From Gymnopilus junonius (taxonomy: Eukaryota; Basidiomycota; Agaricomycetes; Agaricales; Galerinaceae), in NCBI GenBank assembly GCA_015501075.1, contig JADNYJ010000226.1, forward strand, positions 1-56,991: a DNA stretch of 56,991 nt, written 5' to 3'. This document shows positions 10,806 through 21,679 of this stretch, one piece after another. The translations under genes were made by a program, and so were the position numbers. The notes below the pieces were generated by a model. The model saw only the letters and a program-made list of their open reading frames with translations. It made no database searches and had not been told where the DNA came from. Position 1 is the stretch's first letter. Each line of letters opens with the position of its first letter.

Positions 10806-11075
10806 CCGCTCCCCCTTTCAGCAAATTATCCTTTCCGACCGATCTGAGTTATCCCTTAGATTGTATCAGTCTCCTGCAGAAATCTTGGTTTCGACATCGT
10901 GCTTATGACGGTCAGTAAATACATCTCTCATACTACATTGGGTTCATCATTCATGGCGGTAACAGGGCAACGAGTTTGGGTTAATCCGCGATGCCTGACT
11001 GCTCAGGCTGGAAAATACCATTGACATGGCTAGGCGCTCCCAATCTTATGAAATAAGGCTAGCTAAGTATGACTT
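10806..11075 (+). pseudogene. decayed fragment of nucleotidyltransferase-like gene
   Basis: Plus-strand pieces LRLYQSPAEIL (about 10858) and, in another frame, NTIDMARRSQSYEIRLAKYD (about 11010-11070) match MLRLYQSPAEILAGFDVDAA and NTVDMTRRSPSYEIRLAKYA of the minus-strand gene at 40.3-42.5 kb. The intervening part has stops and frame changes. It is therefore a relic of a second copy of that gene, in the opposite orientation. Confidence 0.7.
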
Positions 11076-11375
11076 CTGAAGCAGCAGCAGCGGCAGTGGT
11101 GGCAGAATGGATTTCACCCTCCTCAAGAGCGCCAGCACCAGCAGGAACACCTAACAACCCCCCCGTCCTCATCCACCCCGCCATGTTGTTCTCATACTTC
11201 AAGTGGTCCAGGATGCCGATGACAACGAGGAGGGCAGCGTCGTATTCTTTCGGCTGCCCTTGCACTTCTCCTCCTGCTCCCCTACTCCTATTTTTTCACC
11301 TTCACCTTTGGTAGGGTTCAAGAAGGATGAAGAAGAGGGTAAGGACATGGAAGAGGAGGACAACCTCGCCTCATG

Positions 11376-12523
11376 TTTCTTCGCGAGTCGTTTGAATTTC
11401 CGTCATGCAGCTGAGTTGAGTTTCTTCTCTGCTGTTTCTTCCCCTTTCTCGCCCCCGGCCCCCGAGCCCACCCCAGTCTCCTCGCGAGGTGCAACACTCA
11501 CCTCCAACATCTTCCTCTCTTTCACCTTCTCTCTCTCCTCCTTCCTCTCCCTCATCAGCGCCTCCCTCACCCGCTCCCTTTGCTCCTACTCCCAATCCAC
11601 AGTTTCCAGATCCATCCAGCGCAGTTCTTGGGTGTACTCTGGGACGCAGATCTAGGTGGTTCCATGGTTGGAGGATCACTTTGAGCAGGGAGTCGTCTAC
11701 TAGGAGGGTGGATTTTGCAGAGTGTTGTGTGTGCTTGGGGTTTGGATTCCATTCGGTGGGAGGGGGAGGGGAGGGAAGAAAAGGGGAAAGAAGGCTCAAT
11801 TCGATGTTATGTGGTAAGCGACATTCGCTATTTTATTTGCAACTTTCACTCACATTCTCTTCCGCCACCCACGACTTCCCTCTCACCTCAGCGTTGCCTT
11901 CCCGCCCTCCATCTGTGATCTGGGGTATTTGCGGCCACCTATTTGACAACTGAACACGGTGGGTTCACTTACTGGGGTAGAACTGACTGCAAAAGTTTGT
12001 TCGTCAACTGTCAGATTGGATAGATAAAACTAATTTCTTAATAGCCTCAACTCCTACTTTTCTTGGATGAACCAACTTCTGGATTAGATTCACACAGTCC
12101 ATTCTTTGATTGTGAGCAGTATTACTCATGTTTTTAATATTATGGTTGGCTGATCGCTCTGTCCTAGCATCCACCAGGTATGAGCAATTCGATGTAATTC
12201 AAGTGGAATTATTCTCGGTGTACGCTGCATCCTTGTCCTAGATAATAATGTCTGACGGCCTTTTCCTTTACAGGCCTTTAATAAACTATTGCTGCTGTGC
12301 AAGGGCGGCCAAGCGGTCTACATTTGCGCACCCCAGCACTCTCAAAATAGTCAATGACGGCTTGACCGTCCTACCCAAGGTCTCCGAAATAGCGAGGGAG
12401 AAAATCCGTAAATATGCACTAAAGCATTTGTTGGACTAGATTTTTGAGGGACACTATTCTAGGGCTGAATATATGTTACTCAACTCAGCTGCACGACGGA
12501 AATTCAAACGCCTCGCGAAGAAA
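11376..12523. repeat. 1.1 kb segment bounded by 46-bp inverted repeats
   Basis: Positions 11376-11421 and 12478-12523 are reverse complements with 2 mismatches over 46 bases (core TTTGAATTTCCGTC and GCAGCTGAGTTGAGT). The interior shows C/T-rich low-complexity sequence (11500-11800) that opens Ser/Pro frames, and a short plus-strand frame at 12248-12439. I see no transposase. It may be a small non-autonomous element, or two copies of one longer repeat lying head to head. No target duplication was identified. Confidence 0.5.
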
Positions 12524-12689
12524 CCCGGGAACAGCATTTGCGATGCTGTGAAGGGTGGTGGTTTAATAGAGCCTGTTCCCCCCATCCCACAGTAACTATG
12601 TTGGAAAATGAATGCATTATCTTCATGCTCATTACCTATCATGTGTGAATAGCACCCCGGTAGCCCCTCACGAGTTCGCTCTGCTTTCG

Positions 12690-12975
12690 CCATTTTCGCT
12701 CGCCCGTGGCTCAAAAAAGGATCTGACTCCACTCGAAATCGAAGCCTCCGAGGCTCTGGTATATCTTTCTCGGTCTCCAGGACCCATGTCTTCCTTGGTC
12801 GACGCAATGGATATCGACTCTGTTGAACAAGACTGCTCTGGACTTGTTGACTCTACTGTGGCAGCCGCTCTTGTACTGCAATCTTTGGATGATGCACCTA
12901 CTGTTTCGGACACTGTCAGCTTTCCAGGAAAAATCCAACATTCTGGTGATGTTCAGGAAAAGAAGAAGAAAGGTC
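12690..12975 (+). CDS. hypothetical protein fragment, MDID-rich
   Basis: The plus strand reads SKKDLTPLEIEASEALVYLS, then VDAMDIDSVEQDCSGLVD and TVAAALVLQSLDDAP, and ends in KKKKGRSAKS. The acidic helix pattern and nuclear-type basic stretch look like real protein sequence. At about 12975 it runs into DNA whose coding sense is on the opposite strand (the helicase fragment). This is probably a broken gene front joined to foreign DNA. Family unknown. Confidence 0.35.
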
Positions 12976-13366
12976 GCTCAGCAAAATCCCTGACTTGCAA
13001 ACACTTGAGGGGAGATATAGTGATGGTGAGCAAGTTGGCCGATGGATCGTCGAGCAAAATGCACAGGGCTATAGGTAGTGTTTTCCCACTCCCCGTCCCT
13101 GCTGCAACCAATGCATCTCGTCCTTTCCAATCTGCTAGAATGACCTTCAGCTGCATTTCCCTGGGCACCATCTTTGATCCTGAGACACTCCAGCATATCA
13201 TTGATGCCCTGTAACAAACTGTCCTGTCTGGCTCTGAAAGACCTGCAAGGAATTGTGAAGGAAGTCGATCCCAGGGGATTGCTGTCATTACAAGCCGTAG
13301 GATTTCTGCTGGAGCACATGTACGGAAGAAGAAAAGTTTTTCGTTGAGATTCTCGACATAGTGCAT
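12975..13366 (-). pseudogene. front end of a RecQ/DEAD-like helicase
   Basis: The minus strand encodes MQLKVILADWKGRDALVAAG followed by TGSGKTLPIALCILLDD and TITISPLKCLQ. The AGTGSGKT Walker A (motif I) is near 13077-13105, and SPLKCLQ is the usual motif Ia position of RecQ-like and related SF2 helicases. The preceding sequence fits the Q-motif side, where the family usually has a WQ pair; here it is MQ. After motif Ia the frame ends in a run of Phe codons and a stop. Motifs II-VI (DEAD/DEAH box and later) are absent, so the fragment cannot unwind DNA. It meets an unrelated plus-strand coding piece at about 12975. Confidence 0.7.
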
Positions 13367-13885
13367 AGCGTACAGGTAAGAGGAAAGGGGAAGATGGGAA
13401 GCATACGACGGCCATGGTGGACGCGCTCTGCCAAAATCCTCGCCTTCCTAATTGGGCGACCTCCTCCTCTTTCGAGGTGGGCCGGAAATGTCCGAAATGA
13501 CGAAGCGACTGCTCACTCATGGAAATTCCCGGTGTACAGGCCGTCAAATCAAACGCTTTGCTCATTTCGACGGCCGGTCACAGGCCTACCTTGAGGCTTT
13601 GCTGAGGCCTTTCCTTGGTAAAGAAAAGAGAAATTCACGCCTTTTTGGAGATAATTTTCTGCTAATTCGACTATCTACACACCAATTCAATATTCTATTA
13701 TACAGGCCCTAATTTCTCTCTCTTCCGCTCGACAGCACGATGTCGAATTCCGAATTGACGAGCATATTCTTCAGCAACCCAGCTTCTGGGAACGCATTGG
13801 CTGAAATGGGCGGCATGTGACTTTTTCAAACTCCGCTCAGTAGTGAACAGTAGTGAGACACGGGTACCAAGTGCTTACGGGCCAC
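13367..13885. other. no gene supported
   Basis: A plus-strand frame with GNSRCTGRQIKRFAHFDGRS and QAYLEALLRPFLG (about 13515-13620) reads like protein but is short and unrecognised. Nothing else is visible. Confidence 0.3.
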
Positions 13886-13889
13886 CTTG

Positions 13890-15234
13890 TTATGGTGTGT
13901 TTTGACCTATGCCCTTGCCTCGCTGGCGGCGCCTCTTACGATGTACATAACCATTCCCCTTTGACTGTCTTTGGACAGGCCCCTGCCTAGGCCTGATCAC
14001 TGAACTGTCGGGCTCGCAACTGGTACCCGTGTCGACATGGCCATCGCCAACACCATCATCAGAAGGCGTCTCCTGGTCCACAGACTCCCTGCTAATTTCA
14101 TCGTCAGGAGGCATCTCCTGGTCCGCAGACTCCCCACCAGAGGGAGAATTCTGCTCGGAAACGCACATGCCAAGGTTGACTTCTAGGCAATGCCCTGCAA
14201 TGCCCTCATCCCGAGATCCAGGTGTCGGAGAACTTGGCGGTGCAAACATATCAATGTCATTGTGAATAAGTGATGGGTTACAACTGACAGGTACTGATGG
14301 AGGTTCGACAGGATCAACTGACGGGTTACAATTGACGGGTACTGATGGAGGTTCAACAGGTGGGTTCTCATCGCTTGCTTGACAGTGGTTAGATGGAAAT
14401 CTGCCAGGATCGATCTGTAGGTCGAGGTTTGAAGACTGTCTCTCAGACAGATCTTGATGGACTTCTTTTGCAGCCAAAAGCAAAGGATTTGTAGGTCGGC
14501 TAGTTTTGTAGGGCGAAAACCTCAGTGTTGAATATGTTGTCATCTATTAATGTCTCAGCCAAGTTCTAACAGAATATTTTAAAATGCACCTTGTTCTGGT
14601 TGATGTCAAAGAGAGTCCGCCAATCCAGACCTGATCTTTCCAGAAATGGCGAAGATTCCAAGGATGGAAAGCACGCACCTCGGAGTTTCTATTGGTGCAG
14701 AGAAGCTGGAAGGCGGCAGACCATATGGAGAAGACTGAAGATCCCCTGCATTCCAAATATCAGCCATAGGTAAAATATATCCTGATCCTAGAGTTGGCGT
14801 AGGCACAAAGGATGGTTGAGTTGGAGTAGTTGGAGCTTGCATGGTAGGCGTAAGGGGAAGACATGTAGGGGTTGTAGGAAAACATGTAGGTGTGCTGGGA
14901 GAGCATGTAGGAGAGGTGTAAGAAAGCAGGCGCAGAGTTCTTTCTGGCATTGGTGCAACACTTGACGGGCTCGGGGTAGGCAGCGCCATCAGAAATGAGA
15001 CTGGTACCAGTGATCCTAGAGCATCCTATAAAATTGTCGAACAATCGATACTCAGTGAGGGATAGCAATAGAAGCAAACTTTAGAACATACAGATTGAGA
15101 AGAGGGGGGTAGAGCATGCATGAATGTGCCTATTCTTTGGGCCCGCAAAAGGAGCATGGGTGGCAGATTTTGATCATGGTGCAATAGATACTGAATCAAA
15201 TCAGCCAAGTCAGCATAGGTCGGGGAGCTCATGG
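13890..15234 (-). CDS. hypothetical Pro/Ser/Thr-rich protein with basic tail
   Basis: The likely start is the minus-strand ATG near 15232 (MSSPTYADLADLIQYLLHHD), which is followed by LLLRAQRIGTFMHALPPSS and an intron. The next exon (14989-14700) holds a repeat of roughly seven residues built on PTCxPxTP (SPTCSPSTPTCFPTTPTCLP). After another intron the last exon (14543-13890) carries two copies of VEPPSVPVNCNPS, an acidic block with SxDQEMPPDDE and SVDQETPSDDG repeats, and a very basic end (HRKRRRQRGKG). Such disordered architecture with a nuclear-signal-like tail suggests a nuclear or DNA/RNA-associated protein, but no domain is recognised. It is divergent from the gene at 15384, with about 150 bp between the two starts. 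Confidence 0.5.
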
Positions 15235-15383
15235 AAGTACTATTGAAGATCGGCAATAGCGGTGTCCTAGTTTGAGTTGACAAGTCAGAAAGAAAGCTGA
15301 AAGTGTGACAAATCATCACTCATCTACAGTTCCTCCACAAGTATCTCTGCTGCATTGAATGATAGAGCCAACACGAAAGTATC

Positions 15384-15956
15384 ATGGCAGACGATGACAA
15401 AATCGTTTTTATCTGCATGACGAAAATATGCCCTGACAAGGAGAAGGCTGCAGGAAAGAAAGGAGGGGTCATTAGTGGAGGCAAGGGCACGGGTGGAAAC
15501 ACCACTGATGACGAGATAGAGTTCTTAGGAATGAAAAGGGACGAATCCGATGATATCTTATACTGGGCTACTCATCTCCCATGTCAAGGCATAATGGTTG
15601 AAGGCACGAATATTCATTATAATGTGTACCACTCTTCCGACATGCGACCCCAGGATGAGATAGGGGATATTGGCGATCTGTTTGTCTTGAGAAGAGGTTT
15701 GCAAGGCCCAGTAGTGTTCTGGAAGAAATGGAAGGCAAGTGGCAAGACAGCTTGGAAGGTGGCAAGAAGGAAGGATGTGGTGCGGCATCCACAAGATGAC
15801 CGCTTGACATTACAAGCTGGACTTTTGAAGCCGGAATGGCAATGGGAGTACCAAGCCCTATACTCCGACGGAAACTTCACAAGAGCTGCCCTGTCTTTTA
15901 CAAACATTTACGAGAAGGGAAGCACACCTCAGAATCCCATTGAAAACATCCTCTAG
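15384..15956 (+). CDS. hypothetical protein, intronless
   Basis: A 190-codon frame starts MADDDKIVFICMTKICPDKE and has a Gly/Lys-rich linker (KKGGVISGGKGTGG). A compact region follows with many Trp residues (ILYWATHLPCQG, VVFWKKWKASGKTAWKVARR, PEWQWEYQALYSDG). It ends at 15956. No family is recognised. The aromatic spacing looks like a folded domain and the codon choice is smooth throughout. It sits head to head with the 13.9-15.2 kb gene, so the two may share a promoter. Confidence 0.5.
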   Translation: MADDDKIVFICMTKICPDKEKAAGKKGGVISGGKGTGGNTTDDEIEFLGMKRDESDDILYWATHLPCQGIMVEGTNIHYNVYHSSDMRPQDEIGDIGDLFVLRRGLQGPVVFWKKWKASGKTAWKVARRKDVVRHPQDDRLTLQAGLLKPEWQWEYQALYSDGNFTRAALSFTNIYEKGSTPQNPIENIL

Positions 15957-16199
15957 GTATTCCCTCATTTTCTATGACTACAGGCCCTAATTAATTACAT
16001 TGAAAGTCCATCTTGATACTTGTAACTTCCCTTGAATATATCAAGTACATGGTGTCAAGATTCAAGGGCTGAAGGTGTGCTCAAGGTCTGAGCAGAAGAA
16101 TTGATGGAGGAGAGTATACATAGAGGAGGTATAGCATCAGCCAGGCCATAGATTATGTAGCTGTATCACATCTATAAAACAATATATTGGTTAGAAATT

Positions 16200-17249
16200 G
16201 AACTACGCAAATGTCAGACAAAAGAAACACAGACTTACGACTTAGAAGGTACATGTCTGATCTCCTCCTTCGCGTTGCCTTCCAAACCTTTTGGCTGCTT
16301 CCTGCTCTCACCTCCTCACCTCCCTCTTCTTGCAGCTTTCCTCTCCATCTCCAGCTTCCAAGCAGCCTCCTCCTCCTTGTCACCTTCCTCATCTTCTTCT
16401 CCATAGTCCTCCTGACTTGCACTGTCACTGCGTACTACGTCACTGTCTTCGCGATCGGATTCCATGCCATCGTTCATATGCATCATCGTCAGCTTGACGC
16501 AGAAATTACTACACCAGAGGAATAGGATGAGGAGGAGGAGGAGGAGGAGGCTAAACTTGAAACTGAAGTCGAAGTTCGGACCGTGGTGTTGAGGGAAGTG
16601 TGTTGATGCGGCGGCGATTCATGTAAAGGCGAACGTGGGAGAGGTGAAAGGGAAATCGGCATTACAGGCAAAACCATTGTGGCGGGCGTGTCCACTGGTG
16701 TGGCAGGCAAAGGGACCTATGAAGGAGTTGGTGCAGGAACTGGTCTGGAGATGACATTGGCTTCGAAAGGAGGAACAGGCAGTGTGAGCAGCACAATGGG
16801 GGGTAAGACGTCCACCAAAGTCAACCGCGACAGCGGATTAGCACTGGGCATACCAGGGACATCTTGGGTGTGAGGAAAGAAAGGAGAAGATGGCGGGCAA
16901 GCGTATGATGCACCAGATGGCAAAGTTGGAGCATAGGGGTAGGACTGGAAGGAACGGAGATCTGAACTGGTTGCAACGATATGTACTTCATGTTGTTGAG
17001 CTGTTGAGCGAAGTTGCTGTTAGAATTGGGAACAAATAATGCGCAGGACCACAAGCAGAGGTCATGATAGTATCCAAAGGGCCAGTCATTGTTCCAATGC
17101 CGAAAACCAGGGCGACTGTTATGGATTGAACCGGGGAGATCCAGATACCTGCCAAGGGCAATATCAGCAATCATGGGCACACTTTTTATTGAACTCGAGG
17201 TACTCACCCCCTCAAAGCCTTTATGATGCATAGCCTTGATCAAAGCCAT
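16200..17249 (-). CDS. hypothetical protein with acidic C-terminal region
   Basis: A minus-strand start at 17249 (MALIKAMHHKGFEGVSTSSS) leads into PMIADIALGRYLDLPGSI and an aromatic segment. The C-terminal part (about 16470-16230) reads EDSDVVRSDSASQEDYGEED, then EEEAAWKLEMERKAA and SQKVWKATRRRRSD. A GAG/CTC triplet run at about 16527-16551 makes a poly-Ser stretch in one frame. Exon boundaries are uncertain because two frames are open over 17000-17170. No domain is recognised, so the model is tentative. Confidence 0.3.
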
Positions 17250-17504
17250 CCAGGGGAGATGTCAATTATACAAAACACTGTTCCTTACTGACCTTGTCCT
17301 TTAGGAATATATGGTCACATTCTGGGGACTCCAAAGAGAAGAAGTGCATCCTCCTCCCATTCAAGAAGAGTCTCCCTCCTGCCTTTTCCCAGCCAAGAGC
17401 TGAACCAAGATGTGGATCACACCAGCCGCGGAAAGAAGAAATACCATCAACTGCTGAAGTTCAGAAGGTGGAATGCAAAGGCAAACCACAGATGACACCG
17501 TGCA

Positions 17505-17744
17505 AGAGAATACCTTTATATGCAAGCACGGCTCTCAGCAGAAAAGAAGATGCTCCTCGGCCATCCAGATCCCAACTTCCTAGTTCCGATGTCTGTGCGT
17601 CGTTCAGCAGAAGCACTTCAAGCCATGGAGGAGAAAATCAAGTTTGAGCTTAAGATTGTGGATTCCTATCGGGACCGCCTCAAAAAACGACTCACTTTTG
17701 TTCAGAAGCTGGTGTGTAAAAGGCAAAAGCAAGGCCGTGAGTGA
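17505..17744 (+). CDS. last exon of a coiled-coil hypothetical protein
   Basis: The frame from the ATG at 17520 reads MQARLSAEKKMLLGHPDPNF, then LVPMSVRRSAEALQAMEEKI and KFELKIVDSYRDRLKKR, and ends at 17744. The charged heptad-like pattern suggests a coiled coil. A stop lies shortly upstream in the same frame, so if the gene is longer an intron must end near 17500. I recognise no function. Confidence 0.4.
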   Translation, partial: REYLYMQARLSAEKKMLLGHPDPNFLVPMSVRRSAEALQAMEEKIKFELKIVDSYRDRLKKRLTFVQKLVCKRQKQGRE

Positions 17745-18520
17745 TGCTAAGGTAGTGAATAGCTTTTCAATAGTTCCAGAACTTTGCAGCACTTGTAGAC
17801 TATGCCCTGCATACTTCCTTGTTACAAACATACATGGCTGCATTTGATTTTTAATACATAATGAACAATTATGGCGGACACCTTAACTGGAAGGGATTTG
17901 ACCTCTGCTTAGAAATCACTGATGTGTTTGCCCTATGAGCGAGCAGTGCCAAAGACAGTGGCAGTTGACAGAATAGGACCATTGTAGTTGACGACCACCT
18001 TTTGGCCAGTCCTAGGAGCAAGGATGCGATGGAGAGGGTTGTTAGGATATACCTTGGACGACAGTCGTCAATGTAAGCAGAGCCCGAAGCCAGCTGAGAC
18101 GATATTGGCGTAGACAATGGAGATGACGACAAGGCAATGACAGTGGAGGTGACAATGACAGGGGAGATCAAGATGCTGAGACGAAGAGGGCGGAGGGGCA
18201 AGTGACGGAGATGGACATAATACAGGCGCGAGATAGAACAGAAAGAGGATGGTGATGGCGGGAACAATGGTAATGAAAATGATTATGGCAGCGGCAACGG
18301 CGGCGGTGGGGGAAGAATGGCGATGAAGGTGAAACAACCAGGGCTGATGGAAGCAAGGGCTAGCAAAGGCGCTGATATGTATGGGTTGAAACAAAGAGAA
18401 GTCAGAGATAAAGGCTTACATTTAAACAGAGATGACGAAGGCTTGATGACAAGCAATACTAGGGAAAGCATGAACTAAACATAAGTCTGTTGTCAAAAGA
18501 ATAGAAAGGAAAGGGACCTA
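17745..18520. other. no gene supported
   Basis: Long minus-strand frames (18394-17869) are rich in Leu, Ser, Ile and Pro because the plus strand is purine-rich. They have no domain order and are not credited. Confidence 0.4.
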
Positions 18521-18524
18521 CACG

Positions 18525-18854
18525 CTATATTTCACGATAACATTGCAGCTCATGCAACACCCACAACACATCGTCGACAGCCAGAGTCCAGGATGCCTCC
18601 TCCTCCCTCCTTTCCCCGAGCTTCCTACCCCAGAAAAACAACGCTGCGACAATGCTAGGCTACCCATTTGACCCCGGCTTGTCCAGGGCATCCCAACTCC
18701 CCTCGACCTCCCTAGCAGAGCTGGCGGCTTGTATCTTCCTCCAAGATGGCTGGAGGAGCGCCCACCAAGCCCAGAAATGAGAGTCGAATTCGGTAACATC
18801 GAAATCCGGATTGTAAGTTAGAGATCGAGCACACTGAATCCAATCATCAATCAC
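18525..18854 (-). pseudogene. fragment of a Trp-rich agaricomycete multi-copy domain
   Basis: The minus strand reads RPSVIDDWIQCARSL, then DSHFWAWWALLQPSWRK, DALDKPGSNG, an in-frame TAG, and SIVAALFFWG, ending AVDDVLWVLHEL. The pattern (Trp-rich segment, KPG.NG, AALFFWG, AVDDVxWVL) is the C-terminal domain of an uncharacterised family found in many copies in agaricomycetes. The in-frame stop shows decay. Its start overlaps the broken end of the ribonucleotide reductase pseudogene in another frame, so the two were joined by a rearrangement. Confidence 0.6.
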
Positions 18855-21190
18855 CGAAGGTCGTTGACCAGAGCAGCGGCGAACTCAGGGTCCTTTTCAG
18901 CCGCAGCGTGCGTCTTGTCATCGAGGTTAAGGGCAGAGAGCTGCAGGGCAAGTAGGGAGTCTGCTGAGGCTTTGGTAGTCGTAGTTTCAGACGTTGATGC
19001 AGTTGACATTGAGGGAGCGGAAGTGGGGGAGGGGACAGGGTTTGAAGTAGAAGAGGACAAGCAGGATGAAGGGGGAACAGCCGTGGTGGTAGTCAAAGTC
19101 GATGTGATGGGCTCTACAGGTTCGGGAGCGGGCACAGAGTCAAACCTGAGGGGAGCAGGTGACACCGGCTCCTGCTTCACGACCACCGACGCAGTTCAGG
19201 CATAGCAGGCACCACTGACGACCTAGAAGGAGAAGGCGATGACAAAGGCGTCGGAATACCTGTCGTCCTCACCAGGGGCCTCCCAGCAGCAGGGGTGGCG
19301 GCGGCAGTGGCAGCAGCAGCAGCAAGAGCAGCCTTAGCTCCTGCAGCCTGCTGCTTCTTCGCCTCCTTCAACAACCCCTGATCAACCGTAAACTGAATAG
19401 CCTGCGCCGCAGGCCTCGTCCTCAAATAATACATGCCCGTCTTCAACCCCTTCTTCCACCCATAGAAATGCATACTCGTCAGCTGGCCCATCGTCGGGCT
19501 CGCCAGATGCACATTCAGACTCTGACTTTGACAAATAAAGGCACCCTGATCCGCAGCGAGGTCGAGGACCTTCTTCTGCAAGATCTCCCAGATGGTTTTG
19601 TAGATGGCTTTGACATCGGCGGGGATAGAGGGGATGTTTTGCACGGAGCCGTTGTGTGCGATGATCATGTTTTTCATGTTGTCGTCCCACAGGCCGAGGG
19701 TGACGAGTTCACAGAGGAGCCAGGGGCAGATGACTTGGAATTCACTGGCGAGGATGCAGCGTGTGTAGATGTTGCTGTTGAAAGGAGAAAGGTGTTAGCA
19801 AAAGGTCTCGACATCCACACAAAAAAGAAACTCATACCTAGTGTAAGGCTAAAAACACTCATTATTACCCAAAATCTGACTCGTTGACGCAGTCAGCATA
19901 GGCGCAACCAACAACGAATTCCTCAATCCCGTCTGGGCAATCTTCGCCTTGAGCTCCTTCCAATCCCACAAATCCATAGGCATAACGCCCCACAGATCAT
20001 ACTACAGCTGGCCCTGCTGCGCCGGACTGCCCATCCATGTCTCATAGGGCCCTTCCCGCTCAGCGATCTCCGAGGACGCTTCCAATGTGGCGTGGTAGAT
20101 TGTCTCGAAGACCTTGATGTTTAGCTCCTTTGCTTCCTGAGAATCGAGAGACATATGTAATGCCATGAAAGCATCTGCGAGCCCTTGAACACCGACACCA
20201 ATAGGGTGGTGGTGCATGTTGGATCGGCGGGCTTCAGGGATGGGGTAATAATTCACATCAATGATCTTGTTGAGGTTGTATGTGACCACCTTGGTCACAT
20301 CTGCAGCTTTTGGAAGTCGTATTGGCCGTTGACGATGAAGGAGGGAAGAGCAAGAGAAGCGAGGTTGCATACGGCCGTTTTGTCAAGGGAGGAGTATTCC
20401 AGGATTTTGGTGCACAGGTTGGAGGACTTGATGGTGCCCAGGTTCTTTTGGTTGGATTTGTCTAAGCGAGCAGTTAGTTTATATCCATGAAATAGAAAAG
20501 AATGCGGCATACTGTTAGCATGGTCCTTGTACACTATGAAAGGCCCTCCAGTCTCAATCTGCGCTTCAAGGACGGCATACCAGAGCTTCTGAGCAGGAAT
20601 AGACTTGCGAGCACGCCCTTCCTTCTCATAATGCTCATACAGAGCCTCAAACTTGGTACCATAGACCTCATGTAGACCAGGAGCCTCGTTAGGGCAGAAG
20701 AGCGACCACTGCTCGTTTGCCTCAACACGCTTCATGCTATTGAAGAAAGGAAACAGATTAGAATGATGTGCAGGCAGAGGAGGGACAAGGACAACATACA
20801 AAAGGTCAGAGACCCAAAGGGCATAGAAAAGATCACGAACGCTGACTTCCTCCTTTCCGTGATTCTTGCGCAGGTCCAGGAACTCGAAGATATCAGCGTG
20901 CCATGGCTCAAGGTAGATGGCAAAGGCGCCAGGATGCTTGTTGCCTCCCTGGTCAACATAGCGAGCGGTGGCATCATAGGCACGCAGCATGGGCACGATA
21001 CCATTAAAATAGCCATTCATACCAGCAATGTACGATCTGTTAATCTTGTCAGCTAAAACATAATCTGACAGAGGAAAAGATCAATGTACCCTGTGGCACA
21101 GATGTTATGAATGCTCAAACCAATACCACCAGCAGTCTTGCTGATCATGGCGCAGTTCTTGAGCGTGTCATAGATACCCTCAATTGAATC
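18851..21190 (-). pseudogene. RNR1: ribonucleoside-diphosphate reductase large subunit, cut at both ends
   Basis: Class I RNR makes deoxyribonucleotides from ribonucleotides. The minus strand follows the family order: [168 protein letters not shown] and DPEFAAAL. The N-terminal third is missing, including the ATP cone and the SSCFL cysteine. The C-terminal Cys-x-x-Cys tail after DPEFAAAL is also missing. The active-site Asn-x-Cys-x-Glu has Lys in place of Glu (codon 20406-20408). In-frame stops lie at 20002-20004 and 19849-19851, and a one-base frameshift near 20303-20307. It cannot encode an active enzyme, so an intact copy must exist elsewhere. Confidence 0.92.
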
Positions 21191-21313
21191 TGTTCTGTCT
21201 TGATTGGGGCGTGTTGCCTCTGCTTTGTATTTGACAGCAAGTTTAATGATACTTATGACTGGCCAACAATCCTTGTACTTCTCTAGTTGCAGCCACTTGT
21301 CGGGCTCTTGCAT
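21191..21313 (-). pseudogene. C-terminal piece of the YWPVRD family joined to RNR1
   Basis: Immediately upstream of the first RNR1 residues, in the same frame, the minus strand reads [19 protein letters not shown] then [20 protein letters not shown]. This is the KY-x-x-C/Y-WPV core and basic helix of the family seen at about 10.1 and 54.7 kb. It is not part of any ribonucleotide reductase. The frame is open across the junction, giving a chimeric reading frame. Confidence 0.55.
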
Positions 21314-21679
21314 CTACAGCTAAAATTCAGTCTACAGTAATTTTTTGGGTGGAGTGAACCCACCTTCTGACAAATCTCTGCAACTTTTTCCTTACGTTGT
21401 CCTCAGAAGCTAACAGTCACGTTAAGACTAGTCCGAACTTCGTGGTGTGTTAGTTGAGTAAAGAACTGTCGTATTATGTACACAACGACACCCTCGAGGA
21501 CAATGCAATGCAAGGAGCAGAACTTCCATCTTTGAAACAACTATGGCCCATCGCTAAGGAATGAAAGGAGTCACTTCGGAAGTGCCACTAATCGCTTGAT
21601 AAACTCCCTTTGAACTCTTGGGTTCATCAATGTCCTTTGTTTTCCTGATCAGCATGACTTACTCAGTACCTCGTACTTA

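Noticed and set aside
11489..11953. Ser/Pro-rich frames on both strands
   Set aside because: C/T-rich low-complexity DNA gives open frames on both strands. No domain or splice structure supports any of them.
17869..18394. Hydrophobic minus-strand frames resembling a membrane protein
   Set aside because: Purine-biased DNA yields Leu/Ser/Ile/Pro-rich antisense frames in more than one frame. No family match.
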